The notes: generated from the sequence alone by a model not told the origin. A stretch of DNA of 64,000 nucleotides from Taenia hydatigena (GCA_036345935.2 JADWOT020000004.1:11054565-11118564); one strand, 5' to 3'; positions 35,791 through 48,176 are shown, counted from the first letter of the stretch. Program-made: numbers and translations.

Positions 35791-36078
35791 ACGTTGGTCT
35801 TCAAACAGAGTGGAGCTGATCGTTGCCTGTTGCGATGCAAATATATGATAGAAATACTAAAGCAGAAATAACCTGGGACGCATTTTTGCAAGGTGAGGGT
35901 TGTCAGGACTAAAGTGAAGTGAAGGCACCAGCTATGCGAGCAATACTTGGTTCTTGGGGCCAAAGCTTTGTAGTAGCAGGGCTAACGGACGGTTTTGTTT
36001 AAAAATTTAGCCTCATTATTTGTGTGTGGTTGAGTTTTGAGCAAATTATTATTAAAATAAAGACGTGACTTTGCATTG

Positions 36079-36470
36079 CCGTGTGATCTATGACATGTAA
36101 CTGTGGACTACGGGACTTAGAGAAAACCAAATGGTTCCAGCGAGTTAAGAATGTGTTGATGTTGCTTCGCAGTGCTTCAGAGTGGAGAGGTTTTGCCTCG
36201 GAATGCGACGATGGCAAAGACCTTGAGAGCATCATAATACCACGCCGATGGGTCGCGATGGCAACGGAAATGTAGCCCATAAAAAGGAGATAAGTCCCAA
36301 GAATAGGGATGCTAGAACATAACAATAAGTTCTTTGTTGTGGAATAAAACTGGAAAGCGGTTGGACAATTTTAATGTGGGCAATAAATCTGAGGTGCTGT
36401 AGAGTAATCAGAATGCCGTAGATACAAAGTGGAGGACTAAGGAAAGTGGAAATAGTAAAGGGACGAAGCG
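36079..36470 (+). repeat. Module G, copy 1
   Basis: Present also at about 39683-40060 (with a break) and 58279-58662. It holds a short plus-strand frame open in all three. Confidence 0.88.
36090..36275 (+). CDS. Short conserved ORF in module G
   Basis: 61 codons from ATG to TAG, reading TCNCGLRDLEKTKWFQRVK, ...SASEWRGFAS and DLESIIIPRRWVAMATEM. The same frame is open in the G copies at 39694-39885 and 58297-58476, but the ATG is replaced (AAG, AGG). So if coding, it is an exon rather than a whole gene. The minus strand also has a long hydrophobic frame (184 codons in F2), so the strand is undecided. Confidence 0.3.
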   Translation: MTCNCGLRDLEKTKWFQRVKNVLMLLRSASEWRGFASECDDGKDLESIIIPRRWVAMATEM

Positions 36471-37215
36471 TGCATGTGAAAAGGATGAAATCTGTTTGTT
36501 TGATACTGGTATGCAAGACGAATGAGTGACTATCGTCTGTTCAAAAAGGTCAGTTGAGGGTAACCGTGAATAACAGACGCTGCTCATTCTTCAATCGCTT
36601 GGCTAATCATGCAATTCAACCATAATATAATGCCATGTGAATTAAGGCAATCCGTTTGAAAAACACCTTATTAACCTTTGTTTTTGATGTCTTACCTTCG
36701 AGTTTGATGTGTACAAACTGCAGCCACGCACTGGCTCAACCCTCTTTACCTCAACAACAAAATTTTAAATGCCACTTGGCAAATCATGCCCAGACCTCCA
36801 AAGGGAGTGCATTACTTCCTCCAACTCGCATCATGAATTTGATAATGTTTGCATAGAGTTGGCTAGACACACTGACACTCAAAATTGGCATTAGTGATAA
36901 AAATTTTGACACGATAGTAAGGCGACTCTTCTCTCGCTTCTTTGTTTTGACAGGATCAAGGAGGAAGGCAGCACCAGACCCACCATAACACTGGTGTATG
37001 GCTGTCGGACACACGGTGCATATCGTGCCTACACGAACGAGATGTCAAGAAGCGAGCTACCGATTGCCTTTACTGTGACGGCATGCATGATACCAGCATT
37101 CACTATGTTCTCCGAAATAGCGTTATGCACATAACCCTATTCCTTTAGGGTCATGTAGTTCTGGTACAAGATTGGCTGATGCCCCACCAAGGCAGCACAA
37201 TGTGACTGCGATGCA

Positions 37216-37440
37216 CTATTTCCATCCACCCGATAACTCAACAGGTTGTAATAGCAAAGTTGAATGACTGATTCCATTCGGTGCCAGCTGTGGTTTGACG
37301 TCCACATTCCCAGCAAGTATCTCGACCATTTTAAGGAATTCCTGGTAAATTGCCTTTTGTTCTGCGTCCGGAGAAATAATCACACCATGTAAATAACAAA
37401 GGCATCGCAAAACTCGGTTATCTAGCCTAGCCTTAGGCTA
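37216..37440 (-). CDS. Possible terminal exon on minus strand
   Basis: The frame is open from about 37440 to TAG at 37216 and has exon-like composition: NRVLRCLCYLHGVIISPDAE, QKAIYQEFLKMVEILAGNV and a C-terminus VELSGGWK. An AG acceptor (CTAAGGCTAG) lies at its 5' side. Other minus-strand fragments downstream (VNAGIMHAVTVKAIGSSLL near 37100; CPTAIHQCYGGSGAAF near 36990) may be further exons or decay. Single copy in this window. No family recognised. Confidence 0.3.
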
Positions 37441-38662
37441 GCTGAAAAAACTGGCAAGATAAACGCACCCTTCTCTTCTCCTTCCTCAGCCTATGAAACT
37501 CGAACGCGAAGGGCTCCGAAATCCTCGAGACGACCTCGCACTGCCGCTTAAACAGCGTGCAGACGAAACGACTGATTTGAAGTCGAATGTCCTTTAAAAC
37601 AAGGTCAACTCAACAAAACTGCATATATTATTGTTAAAAGCGAATTGCGAAATAACGAAGCACAAACTCAACAAATAATTCGCCTGAATCGAGTACTCCT
37701 ACTTTTTGAAGTTGTTACCGAATTAAAAGCTTACGTGGTGCAGAATCTTCACAGGTTCAACCTAATCTGTTGTAGTTTGTGCGATTCCCTTCCATATTTT
37801 CGACTGTTATGCATGTAGAAGTGCGAGACTCGCAGCATTAGCTCAGATAACATATTACATTTTGTAATATTTGTTCGAATCTGTGCTACATTAATAGCGT
37901 CTTCACAGACTCCCGTAACATTGTCATCCACCTCCTCACCCTTATGACCAACCGTGATACGAGAAAAATAAAATGTGATTGAGAAGAGAGCCTGCTGTTG
38001 GCGGAGGAGGTTGTGTTTTCATGCTCGAGTGGATCGCCAAGAAGCGCGGTCTATGAAGGCGACTAAGTGGATGAGCGGTGGGTAGGAAGACGATGGAAGA
38101 TGAGTGATGAGTAATGAGTGGAGGTGGAGTAGAGGTGGAAGTTAGTGTGTGAGCCTAAATTACACCGTGTCGGTGGTTTGTGTGAGGCGTACTTACGGTA
38201 ACTCATTGGTTGATTGAGCTTAGCCAGCCGCAGAAGAGGTGTGGGTGGACAAAATAAACGATAGGCATGAGATAGGCTTTCTTTGTGGAATATGAAGTAG
38301 CGACGTTGCCCTTAGGAGGCTACAGACAGCCCAACCAATTAGGAACGTTGAGGTTGGTTTTTTGGCATAGATTGGAGCACTGGATACGAAGTGTCCCGAG
38401 AGCATGTTGATATGCGTTGCTTAAGTAGGCGCAGTTAGTTATTGGTTGTGAAGTAGTAATGATAAAGCGATTAGTTAATAAATAGAGAGGCTGTTGAAAT
38501 GTATTGCTGAAGCGATTGATTATTATGCAAGTGATTGAAAGGGATGATGATTTGGAGAAGGGGAAGGGCAACAGCAATCCAACTACTAAAGAAAGAAAGA
38601 AAGAGAGAGGAGAATAGTAAGTGAAAAAAAGGGAGAGGAGGGTGCTGCAGCTGCAATGGAAG
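37441..38662. other. Region without supported gene
   Basis: I found nothing I could support as a gene. 'tagcctagccttaggctag' at about 37422-37440 is a short palindrome. Confidence 0.55.
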
Positions 38663-38675
38663 TAGAAATGAAGGA

Positions 38676-38850
38676 ATGAGAGAAAGAGGGAGGGAGGGAG
38701 GGAGGGAGGGAGGGAGGGAGGGAGGGAGGGAGGGAGGGAGGGAGGGAAGGGAGGAGGGAGGGCAGGGAGGAAGGGGGGAGGGAGGGAGGAGGAGGGAGGA
38801 GGGAGGGAGGGAGGGAGGGAGGGAGGGAGGGAGGGAGGGAAGAAGTCTAC
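38676..38850 (+). repeat. (GGGA)n polypurine tract, ~175 bp
   Basis: Near-perfect GGGA repeats with GGAGGA interruptions. Four-G-run spacing is compatible with G-quadruplex or triplex formation. Pro/Leu/Ser ORFs on the minus strand here are artefacts. Confidence 0.95.
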
Positions 38851-39261
38851 TGGCAACGTAAAAGTAGTTGAGAGGAGGAGGAGGCAAAGTGGTGCGTCTA
38901 CTGGTAAGTTGTAAGTAGTGGCGTATTAGTTGAGTAGTTGTGGACGGGGGTGAGTGAGTGAGTGCAACAGTAGTGAGTGGTGTTAGGAGTCAAATTGTTT
39001 TATTTGGCTGACGATGTGAGGTTAATTTGAAAAGGTGGGAAAATGAATATGTTTTTGGTTGAAGGTGATTGAGGGGCACTTGTGATGGGCTTCAAGTGTT
39101 TGAAGTCTTTATTGAGGTTGCAGGAGGAAACACGGGACCCGAGACCAATAACCAAAAGATAGGGGAAGCGACAGGGTGAAAGTGTAATGTGGAATGCAGA
39201 AAGGAGGGAATGAGATAAGGGAATAAGGGGAGAAAGAAAGAAAGAGGATGAGAATGCTTGG

Positions 39262-39312
39262 ATGAATGAATGAATGAATGAATGAATGAATGAATGAATG
39301 AATGAATGAATG
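39262..39312 (+). repeat. (GAAT)n microsatellite
   Basis: About 12 tetranucleotide units. Confidence 0.95.
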
Positions 39313-39425
39313 GAATGGAGGAAGAATGGCGTGTGAGTGAGTGAGTGAGTAGTGGAGTGACTTCTACTGGCAGCCTATAAGTAAGTAGTTGCGGTGGGTG
39401 AGTACAACAGTAGCGGTGGGACAGG

Positions 39426-39426
39426 G

Positions 39427-39462
<36 letters not shown>

Positions 39463-39463
39463 T
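39426..39463 (+). repeat. (GTGC)n microsatellite
   Basis: About nine TGCG units, followed by GTGGTGC and TAG repeats to about 39580. Confidence 0.95.
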
Positions 39464-39682
39464 GAGTGTGACTATGGGGGAGAGTCGAGTCGAGTGGTCG
39501 GCGTAGAGTAGAGTGCACTGGTGGGAATGGGTGCGTGGTGCGTGGTGCGTGGTGCGTGCGTAGTAGTAGTAGTGGTGGTAGGAGTAGGTGCACCCGTGGG
39601 AATGGGCGGATGGGCTGTGGGTGAAATAAGACGACGGAGAAGGAGGAGAAGGAGAGAAAATTGAAGGGAATGTTGGTGATAA

Positions 39683-40240
39683 TTGCCGTGTGATCTAAGA
39701 CATGTAACTGTGGACTACGGGGCTTAGAGAAAACCAAATGGTTCCAGCGATTTAAGAATGTGTTGATGTTGCTTCGCAGTGCTTCAGAGTGGAGAGGTTT
39801 TGCCTCGCAATGCAAGGACGGCAAAGACCTTGAGAGCATCATAATACCACGCCGGTGGGTCGCGATGGCAAAGGAAAGTATCTGACAAAAAGCAAATAGG
39901 TCTCAATAATGGGGATGCTAAAACACAGCAATAAGTTGTTCTTTGTTGTGGAACACTAACTGGAAAACGGATGGGCAATTTCAATGTGTGCAACGAGTGT
40001 GATGCAGCGTTGCAAGACTTCATTAAAAACAAAAGAGGGCATAGTACTTAAATAGAATGTATATATATTCAGCAAGCGGAGTGTAGAGACCGGTGGCGTG
40101 GTCCAAAGGCCAGCTCGCCCGTTTGGAGCAACATGGTCACCCAAGTCACCGTAGCCGAAACCGGCAATCAAACAAACAATGCATCAACTTTGAGGTATTG
40201 CAAAGAAATCAGAATGTAGTAAATAAAAAGCGTAAGAATT
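39683..40240 (+). repeat. Module G, copy 2, interrupted
   Basis: It matches G copies 1 and 3 from 'ttgccgtgtgatcta' to about 40020. About 150 bases of other sequence follow, and then a second match to the G end ('gaggtattgcaaagaaatca', about 40191). The interruption carries a minus-strand frame (IAGFGYGDLGDHVAPNG, GLWTTPPVS) that looks coding but is too short to place. Confidence 0.75.
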
Positions 40241-40987
40241 AGAAATGCGGAAACAATAGAAGAAATTAGGCATGCGTGTGCAAAGAGTGAAAATCCTCTT
40301 GTCATAGAATGCTACACAAAAGGATTGGGTGGCTATCATCAGGTTAAGAAGATGAATTGAAGATAAATGTGAATGCCACATAACATTGTAGGGAGAAAGG
40401 GGAACAATGAAGCATATTTGTTTCGCTCGTGGGGGGTTTAATATGTTTGAATGGAGGGAGGAAAGAGGGAGAGGGAATAAGGTGGGAAGGGAATTAAGCC
40501 ATACAATTATACATTGCCTCGACACCATCGTTCTTCCACTTTTCTGACCACACTGTAGTTGCTAACCATGTTTGATGTTAAAATGCGCTAATTTCTGGAA
40601 GTCGCGAGGTTGCTACGACACATTCAACATTGCTGTACCGCATGGAGATGGGATGGTGCAGACTAGTTCAGCTAATTTGAATCAAGTGGTCAATAATGAA
40701 AGAGAACAATTACTGGACAAGAACTCATTGATTTGTTGCTAGAAGATGACGCAACTCAGCTGTAATAAAACACCCTCACTCACTCACTGCCATCGCTTGT
40801 TTTCGTACACTTCGCTCCCACCAACATGCCCACAAAGGCCTGGCACGTCGGAGGCATTTGTCTTTAGCCTTGGCACAGCCGAGCCAATCGCCACAGCGAT
40901 GGCAGAGATGAGATGTCAGATGAATGCGAAGAGAAAAACAGATGGGTTAGAGTCAGTCACGATCTCACGCCTTGCGAATACAGAGCT
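40241..40987. other. Region without supported gene
   Basis: Weak similarity to the 36480-36600 end of F1 only. A plus-strand frame at 40830-40990 (TSEAFVFSLGTAEPI) is open, without splice or start support. Confidence 0.5.
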
Positions 40988-43785
40988 CATGCTGATCATG
41001 TAAGGAATGATTCGCGTATACCATGCAAGATCTTCCATAGGTGTCTCGATGGGCTTTTGCTATCGTCCAATCTTAATGCTCACTTCCGAACGTGGTCGAA
41101 TAAATAGACGCAGTTAATCCTTCTACCGCTGAGCAAATCATGCAATTGAACTACAATAACTCTGCTTGAAAAAGCCATTGCTCAATTCATCAATTTGAAA
41201 AGACTTGAGTTCACTTATCGGGAGTATGTTACTAGCCACAGGGCGAATAATAATATCCCTCATGAAAGGAACCACAGTGCTGACAATGAGAGGCCTCACG
41301 CATTGGCACGATCGTGGCGACTAGGTGCAGTACCTTATGGCAGATATGGAGGCTCATCAAAAGGACAGCCCTACCAATAAGGCAATGACTCAAAGTAGAA
41401 GCTACTCCTTCAAATGCACCATCTTAAGTTCAACGAGAACTATTTTCACCACTTCATCATTCTATCTTACGGCTACCAACCACCGTCTCGCATGTGTGAC
41501 ACATCTAACCACTTCTTCCTCCCTTCCTTCTTTCCTTCCTCCCTTCCTTCCTTCCTTTCTTCCGTCCCTCCTTTCTCTTTCCTTCTCTTCTTCGAAAAGC
41601 AAGCCTGCTGTCCCACCGGTGTAACATGTGTTGGTTCTTTCCTTACCACCACCATCGAAAATGCACATACTGGATGTGCTTCATAAATGCCTTCAACACT
41701 CACACCCGTCTTCCCGTCACACGCAGCAACAGAAACCCGCTACTAAAGTCATTTAAGTAACACTTTTATTCTATACGCATTTCGACCGCATTTCTAGCTC
41801 ACTGGCATTGTGAGGCGACAGTACAGCCTCATTGTTGTGGGTGGTTGCTATCACTTCCACAAGCACATTCAACGCACCTACACCACAAAGCAGCACATCT
41901 TTCCAGTCGTGCCAGTAATAATTTTCATCATTAGCTTCCACCATGCACCACAATCCAGCGTGAAGGCAGTGTAGTCACCAGACACAAAGCGCTGCTCACT
42001 TTCAAATGGTGAGGTTATCGATTGAATCCATTGATCGTGTCACACACTCAAACATACCGCCACGATAATGTTTGCAGATCGGTTGTATGCAGAAACGCTC
42101 TTTATCTTGGTCTACATTTCGCTTTGGTTTTTCGGTCACTTTGGTTTTTCCGTTTGCAATTTTTCTTTCTCGCGTGGACCCTCGTGGACATGGCGCAAGC
42201 AGTGTCGACGAGGAGAGGTAGGTGCTCGCCTTTACACACACCTCTACTAACGTACTTGTCATGCAGGTTGCCAAAGACGCCAACAGGCTGTCTCTCACAA
42301 AGCACTTCAGACAGATGTTCATGTGGAAGAAGAGCGGGTGGAGCAAGTGGAGCAGATAGAGCAGGTGGAGGAGATGGAGAGCTCGACTGGCGCATCTGAT
42401 GTGAAGCTGGTGAGATTCCAGCAGATACTGCAATTCTTCGCCTCGTCTCCAAGTCATTCGATGCGGAGGCGGCAGCGGCAGCAGCAGCAGCGACGGTCGG
42501 CAGAAACGGAAGGAGATACCGGCGCCGCAGACACGACCTACGGTGTTACCGACCTTCCGGATGAGTACGAATGGAGGGAAGACGGAGGAGGAGGTGGTGG
42601 TGTGGATAGCGCAAAGAGCCTTTGCGCTGAAAGGAGGAGGAGGATGAGAAGACGGATGGAGACAAAGGGCCGTTCGAAGAGGGACGAGGACGGGCAGCAG
42701 GAAGAGGAGGAGGAGGAGGAGGAGGTGCGGTTGGAGCGGGAGGAGCGGGTGGAGCGTGAGCGGGAGCAGGCGCAGGTGCGGGATGGGCAGCGCGAGGAGA
42801 AGCAGGAGGAGGAGGTATATGACGATGATGACCTCTACCCATGCCAAGAGCGAAGGACTTCCGTTTGTCCGTCCGTCCATCCGACTCTCTTACCTTCCTA
42901 TTTTTTTTCTCTCCTTTTTCATTTAGTGTTCGGTTAAGATGTCCCGGTGCCAACAATGTCTCGCACATGTCCACCATCAGAGTCGACAATTGTGCCCCTG
43001 CTGCCATCGCCGATGCCGTTGTTCACCGCCATGCGTGATGTCTCCTCGTTCTTCACTTCTTTCTCCGTTCCGATGCCTCCCCTCTCTCTCTCTCTCGCTC
43101 TCCCTCCCTCCCTGCCTCCCTTCCCTCTCCCTGTTCCCCTCCCTCCCTCCCCGCCTTCCTTCCTTCACTCCTTCCTTCCTTTCTTCCTTCCTCTTCTTCC
43201 TCGAGTAGCTGCTTGTCTTCCACCGTCGCCCTTCCTTCTTTCGTATTCACATCTCACCCCTCCGCTTCCTCTCATTCGCATTCATCCGGACCTTCGGTCG
43301 TGCCGTAGACGACTGCTGCTGATGCGCCGGCTCCTTCCATTTCGCCACCGTCAGCGACGACTTGCAGTATCCGTTGCAATCCACCAAACTTCACATCAGA
43401 TGCGACTGCTTGCGAGTTCTCCCTCCGCCCACACTGCCTACCCTGCCCATTCTGTCCCACTTCCCCTGCTTCCACATGAACATTCGTCTGAGGTGCTTTG
43501 TGTCAGACAGCTTCTTGGCTTCTTTGGCAACCCACATGCCACCTTTCTTATTTTTGTTCTTCTTCTTGTTTGTTCAAATACATCTCTTTTGTTCATTAGA
43601 CGAAGGCCTTATCTCACTGATCACTTAGTAGGCGGCAGGATGGCGGTGATGCCACAGAATCCACCTTACTGTCGGTTTGGGCTCCTCACTCTCCAACGCC
43701 CACTTCGAAGCATTCAATACCACATCCCGACTCTGTCTTATGGTCGTTGAGTTGTGTGACACCATCTCCTTTACATTACAATAAG
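40988..43785 (+). repeat. Large inverted repeat, left arm (contains A2 start)
   Basis: The reverse complement of 48983-52160. The outer limits are 'catgctgatcatgtaagg' and its complement; the inner limits are near 'aataagacattc'. The spacer is 43786-48982. The left arm lacks about 470 bp present in the right arm (the A-module deletion). Confidence 0.9.
42190..42937 (+). CDS. Hypothetical Glu/Arg-rich protein, module A copy 2 (altered C-terminus)
   Basis: Proposed CDS is join(42190..42217, 42267..42937), 232 aa, with the same 49-nt intron and phase as copy 1. It has four extra residues (QQQQ-type insert after SMRRRQR). Because of the ~470-bp deletion, the basic/His C-terminus is replaced by EEEVYDDDDLYPCQERR and a hydrophobic end. 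The frame survives the deletion. Same caveats as copy 1. Confidence 0.35.
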
Positions 43786-45914
43786 ACATTCACTTCATCA
43801 GTTGTGTATTTATGATAGAAGAGATAAAAGACTTTGATCCACTTGCTCTTTAATTTGGCACGAGAACACACACACACACACACCGAGAGTGTGTCAATTC
43901 ATGCACAATGACGCCTGGGTGGTGGGAGGAAGAGGAGTAGGAATAATAGAAGACGCAGGCCACGTGAGTTCAGAATTGAACGCAAGGCATCAAAATGCAA
44001 CCGAACAGTTGCTCAAGTAATAAATAAGTACCTCATTATTTGATTGAATTAACCATAGCTGGGTTGCTCAAATGCTACGATGACGACGACGGCGTCGACG
44101 GTGTGGCAACCAGGCAGAACGTAGGCACCTGGTGCAGTTGCAAAGTGACAGAATCGCTTTTTGCACCCAATGCTACTAATATGTGCGTCAGCAAATGACA
44201 AGTGTCGCCTCCCTCCTTACCGCCTCACTAACAATTTGGGGTATGTACCACCACAACCACCATCATCACCACCACCTCCTCCTCCTTATGTGGCTGCCAC
44301 CGCTGCAGCCGCCACCACTAGAACGCAAGCCAGACCCTGGCTTTGCTACCACTACTGCTACTACTACTCAGCGGAGAGAAATTGTGCGCCGTCGAGTTGG
44401 TAAAGCTCCACCTACCGAGCGCCGTTTCAGTAGTATTGACATCCTACCTCAAGATTCAAACGTCGGAATTGGCAGGATGACGCGTGGAATGATGCGCTTT
44501 TCACTGTATGTGCCCTCCTCCACCTCCCATCCTCTTCTCTTCCTCCTTCTTCTCCTTAACATACAGCCGAACGCTCTACACAAGGTAGAGCTGAATTTAA
44601 CACTACTTCTTATAATAAAATTCTACACCATTAGTTTGCGCATACCCCACGATTTACCCATAGTCATGAGGCCACATCACTAAGTAATCCAGCAAGTTCC
44701 ACACCAGTCGCTTTGAACCCTGCTGCCGGAGGTAACACCTACGCTAAACACGCTTCATCTGCTTAGCAGCAATCCTCATCTCCACACCCAACAGTAGTGC
44801 CCGTTTCGCCTAAACAATGACGCTAACTGCATTCACTTCTTCTAATCAACCGATCCCTCCTCCTCCTCCTCCTACTTTTCAAATACCACACAACACAACT
44901 GTCCCTCACCACCTTTACTGCTGCAAATACATAGGATATTCTGGATAGCCATGACTTGGTGATATGAAACACATGCCACGCCTGTATGCGCAACGAAACA
45001 AGAAGAGTGGTCACGGTGCAACGCGTTACAAACGCATCTTCAGCAGGTCCAATCAACTTGTGAAACTGCAAACGCATTGGTTAACACCATATTCCTCGAG
45101 GAGGACAAATCAATTAACCTATCCTGTGCATGCAAGTACCACAATAACATCATGGATAGACACACAAAATAACCAGCATCTATGCTCCTACCTTACCTTT
45201 CACTTTGGGAGCTCTTCCGCTTCTACTGCAATGGCGCCAAATCGGTGGTCCTTCTCAACCATTCATCCATACTTCCATTCATCCACTGTGGACATGCCAC
45301 AAACTAACGTAATCCACTCTCAACACTGTCCCGAGTCGCGAATGGCAAGGCATCCATTCCCCAACAATCGTTGGCCCATAATCATTGGTAAAACGACCCA
45401 TGTGAGTGGGAAGAGAAGCAAAACAACACAAAACTCAGCCGAATGCACAAGCCAGTCATTCATTTACGACCTTAACCGACCTTAGTGGCGTAGATATTCG
45501 AACTATAAAAAGTCATTGGAAACCATCAAATTCGCCACAAAGTCAGCTGAGTTATTGGAAAAAGCTTTTTGATACACCTCGAAACGTCAACAATGTTACG
45601 AAATGCATGTTTAAAGGCAACTGAAATTTTCCATAAAGGCGACACATTAAACTTTAAATGCTGTTATGTGGACCACATTTACTTTGCGCTGTTACACCTC
45701 TTGATTGGCATCCATGCTTTGATCGACTGTTAAGATTCATTGCCATATCTCTCACTCGTGCACAATTCGTAAACTCTTTCATTTGTTTATTTCTACTTTA
45801 AATTTTGTGTTTGTTACAAAACTGCTCTAGTTTGTGTTAGTTAATGTATCATCGAATGCACAGACAAACTAAAAGTTTGTTTTACCGAACGAACTTTGAC
45901 CTGATTGGTCATTT

Positions 45915-46121
45915 TTGTACGTGGCTCGCGTAAGTGCTGCTTGTTGTGGCGGCCGTTGTTTCGGTTTTATGTGTCTTTATTTAGCGTCAGAAGTTGGAAA
46001 TCTTGTAAGCATTTGGTGCAGTTTGGTTAGTTTTGGTGGGTTTGTTATTATCGGGTATTTTAAATGTCGACCTTTTTCTCCAACACACATGCTTGCTGGA
46101 GTAAACGCAAAGGCCTCTTAA
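45915..46121 (+). pseudogene. Module A copy 2 version of the three-exon fragment
   Basis: First donor GTAAGT (45930), acceptor TTTAG and second donor GTAAGC are kept. The second acceptor AACAG has become ATCGG, so the spliced frame of copy 1 would fail. The unspliced 68-codon frame is still open, with many replacements. Confidence 0.35.
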
Positions 46122-46151
46122 TGTGAATGTTGAGACGTTTACTAAGGTGCA

Positions 46152-47350
46152 GTTTTGCTACACGGCACTATAAGTGATAAATTATGACTGTTTTGGCAGT
46201 GTGTGAGGTTGCACGTTTCACTAATGACGTTGGAGTTTGGTTGGTGGGGCGCAATTCGGTTGAGAGGAGTTATAATCTTACCGAGTGCTTGGCAATTACT
46301 TGCTTGGTGCTTTCGTGCGATCAAGCACCCATTACATGCATGCGTTTGTACTTGTATTTGTTCTTTCTTTATCACTCTATATGTTAGGCTAATCGTTCCA
46401 AAAATAGCTGCAGTCGCTGTCAAGACTTTTTGTTTTCCATTTGCATAGCCTAATCGCGTTGATGTTTTCACTACACAATCCTTCTTGCGAATAAGTAGGA
46501 TCGTTTTTGCTGTTTCCAGGTGGTTAGTTATTTTATCAAGAGTGGGTTTTGATGAATGCGGTGGAATTTGATGAAGAGACTTGTGAGGAGTTTTAACGTT
46601 GTTCATTATTTCCTTGCTAGTATTCATCTTGTTTATAAATCTTATCCTCCATTTTCCTTTTCCGCTTTCATGCTAGAATAGACGTTGAAGAAGACGAAGA
46701 GGGAGAAGGAGAAGGAGATGGAGATGAAGCTGTAGCAATGAGCGTGAATCTCGCCTTCGCTATGACTTCGCGCATTCTCTAGGTAAGATTGGATTGAGTT
46801 GTTGGTGCCTTTTGTGGGTGCAGTAACAGAATCGATGTGCGTTGTTCTTATGTTGGGTGGAAAGGTGCTTTTCCTGTTTGCTTGTGTGGTGAAGGGTGCG
46901 CTATTGTCATCACTGTGATATGCGTGGTGTTGGAGCAGCAGCGCATAGAGATGGCGGAGGACTGGGGGCGTGACGAGGGTAATTAGTTGTGTTGATGTGA
47001 TCCTTGCAGCGAAAGGTGTTGTGTAGAGGGCCTCGGTGATGGTTTGATCGTAGGTATTTTCAGCTTTGACGGAACGAGTTGGTGTCTGAGTGAGTAAGTG
47101 AGTAAATGGGTGGGTGGGTGGGTGAGTGAGGTAGACGCAGCAGCAGGAGTGGGGCTAGTGGGAAGCTTTGGCATCACTACGCAGACTGTACTTTGTAGCA
47201 GTCGTATGTATTTGCTTGCGGCTGTGGTGCACTGCTTGGATGGATTGGAGGTGGTCGCTTGTGTTGGCATGAAGGTAGGGTGCGGCTCTGCTGGTCTGTG
47301 CTTTGCGCTAGGCGAGGGGGTGGAGAAACATCTCCGCCTTACAAATCTTT
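46152..47350. other. Spacer of the inverted pair, first part
   Basis: It contains one exon-like trace at about 46735-46780 (ERESRLRYDF then GTAAGA), related to 18731-18858. A minus-strand 161-codon frame (46142-46627) is open but has no other support. Confidence 0.4.
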
Positions 47351-47363
47351 TCCAATGTTGCAG

Positions 47364-47660
47364 GTGCAGTGGTTCGGAATGCTTGGAAGGCGAAGGAAGG
47401 ATTGTGATACTGCACGGCACAGACGGTTGGTGGACGCAGCTACATCGATTGAAGCGGCGACTCAATCGTTCTATTCTCTGCCTCCTCCACAGAGCTTTGC
47501 TTCTGCCTGTGTTGGTGCGTATGCCTGGACATCACCGACGGGGACATTCATTCATTCATTCATTCATTCATTCATTCATTCATCCAACGATGGCTATCGC
47601 AACAACAGCAGTTTCATCAGTCCTTTTTGGCTGCCCAACTGGGTAAGGGGCCAGTGTTGA
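47364..47660 (+). CDS. Exon-like ORF with CATT microsatellite, locally duplicated
   Basis: It follows a good acceptor (CCAATGTTGCAG). The frame is VQWFGMLGRRRKDCD, then ATQSFYSLPPPQSFASA and AYAWTSPTGTF, then a (CATT)n-coded FIHS repeat to TAA at 47660. It is paralogous to 48177-48395 (QPFYASPPPWSP) about 0.8 kb downstream. Its start resembles the first exon at 29222. A Pro-rich low-complexity exon of unknown function. Confidence 0.35.
   Translation: MQWFGMLGRRRKDCDTARHRRLVDAATSIEAATQSFYSLPPPQSFASACVGAYAWTSPTGTFIHSFIHSFIHSSNDGYRNNSSFISPFWLPNWVRGQC
47549..47582 (+). repeat. (CATT)n microsatellite
   Basis: About eight units inside the ORF above. Confidence 0.95.
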
Positions 47661-48176
47661 TTTTTTGCATCAGAAACGACTTGGATTTGCGGTCGAACTA
47701 ACCAGTAAGAAGGTTTAGACGCATTGAAAGGTGTGGATTTTATTCTTGCCAGTTGTAATCACGGAGAGAAGGATTCTGGTTCCTCGCTAATGCGAAAGCC
47801 TAACTTGGCGTTAGAAAAAGGTGGATGGGTGAGCACTTTTGGTAGACTGTGGCCTTCACTTCAAAAGTCGTTGGATGAGGAAGTGTGGCGATTAGGTGTT
47901 GTTCGGAGCGATGGAATCAGTCCTTCTACTCACGTGGTGCATTTTTTGTCACTGCATAGCACGATAGACGGTAAATGGGGACTGTTTTGTTGGTTTGTGG
48001 GGTTGTTTGTGCCTTGAACGACGTTTGGAGTGTGCTTAATGGGGGTGGAGTGGGGTTGCGGTATACTGCTTGGGTAGACTGGCGGTGGTCCTTGGTGTTA
48101 GTGTTGATTTGTGCTTTGCTGTTAGGAGGAGAAAGAGGAGGCATTTCCATCTGACAACTCGTTGTCAATATTCTAG

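Larger units (their letters stand above)
30005..36820 (+). repeat. Composite segmental duplication F, copy 1
   Basis: It matches 52189-58698 directly at about 95-97% by eye, starting near 'gggtgacttaaatagtcagg'. Internal order is K (30005-30830), D2 (30830-32920), E2 (32921-35790), a tail, then G (36079-36470). Relative to copy 2 it has about 309 extra bases (36471-36779), after which the match resumes at 'aaatcatgcccagacctcca'. Confidence 0.92.
41803..46151 (+). repeat. Module A, copy 2
   Basis: Direct copy of 1-4764. Compared with copy 1 it lacks the region equivalent to about 1000-1465, joined at a GGAGGAGG run. Between 43800 and 45900 it holds only microsatellites and unsupported short frames. 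Confidence 0.92.

Noticed and set aside
38320..38887. Pro/Leu/Ser ORFs of up to 178 codons
   Set aside because: Arise from the (GGGA)n tract read on the other strand.
47549..47582. Telomere- or CRISPR-like tandem repeats (also GAAT, GTGC and CAG arrays)
   Set aside because: Simple microsatellites with unit length 3-4; no spacers and no TTAGGC/TTAGGG units.
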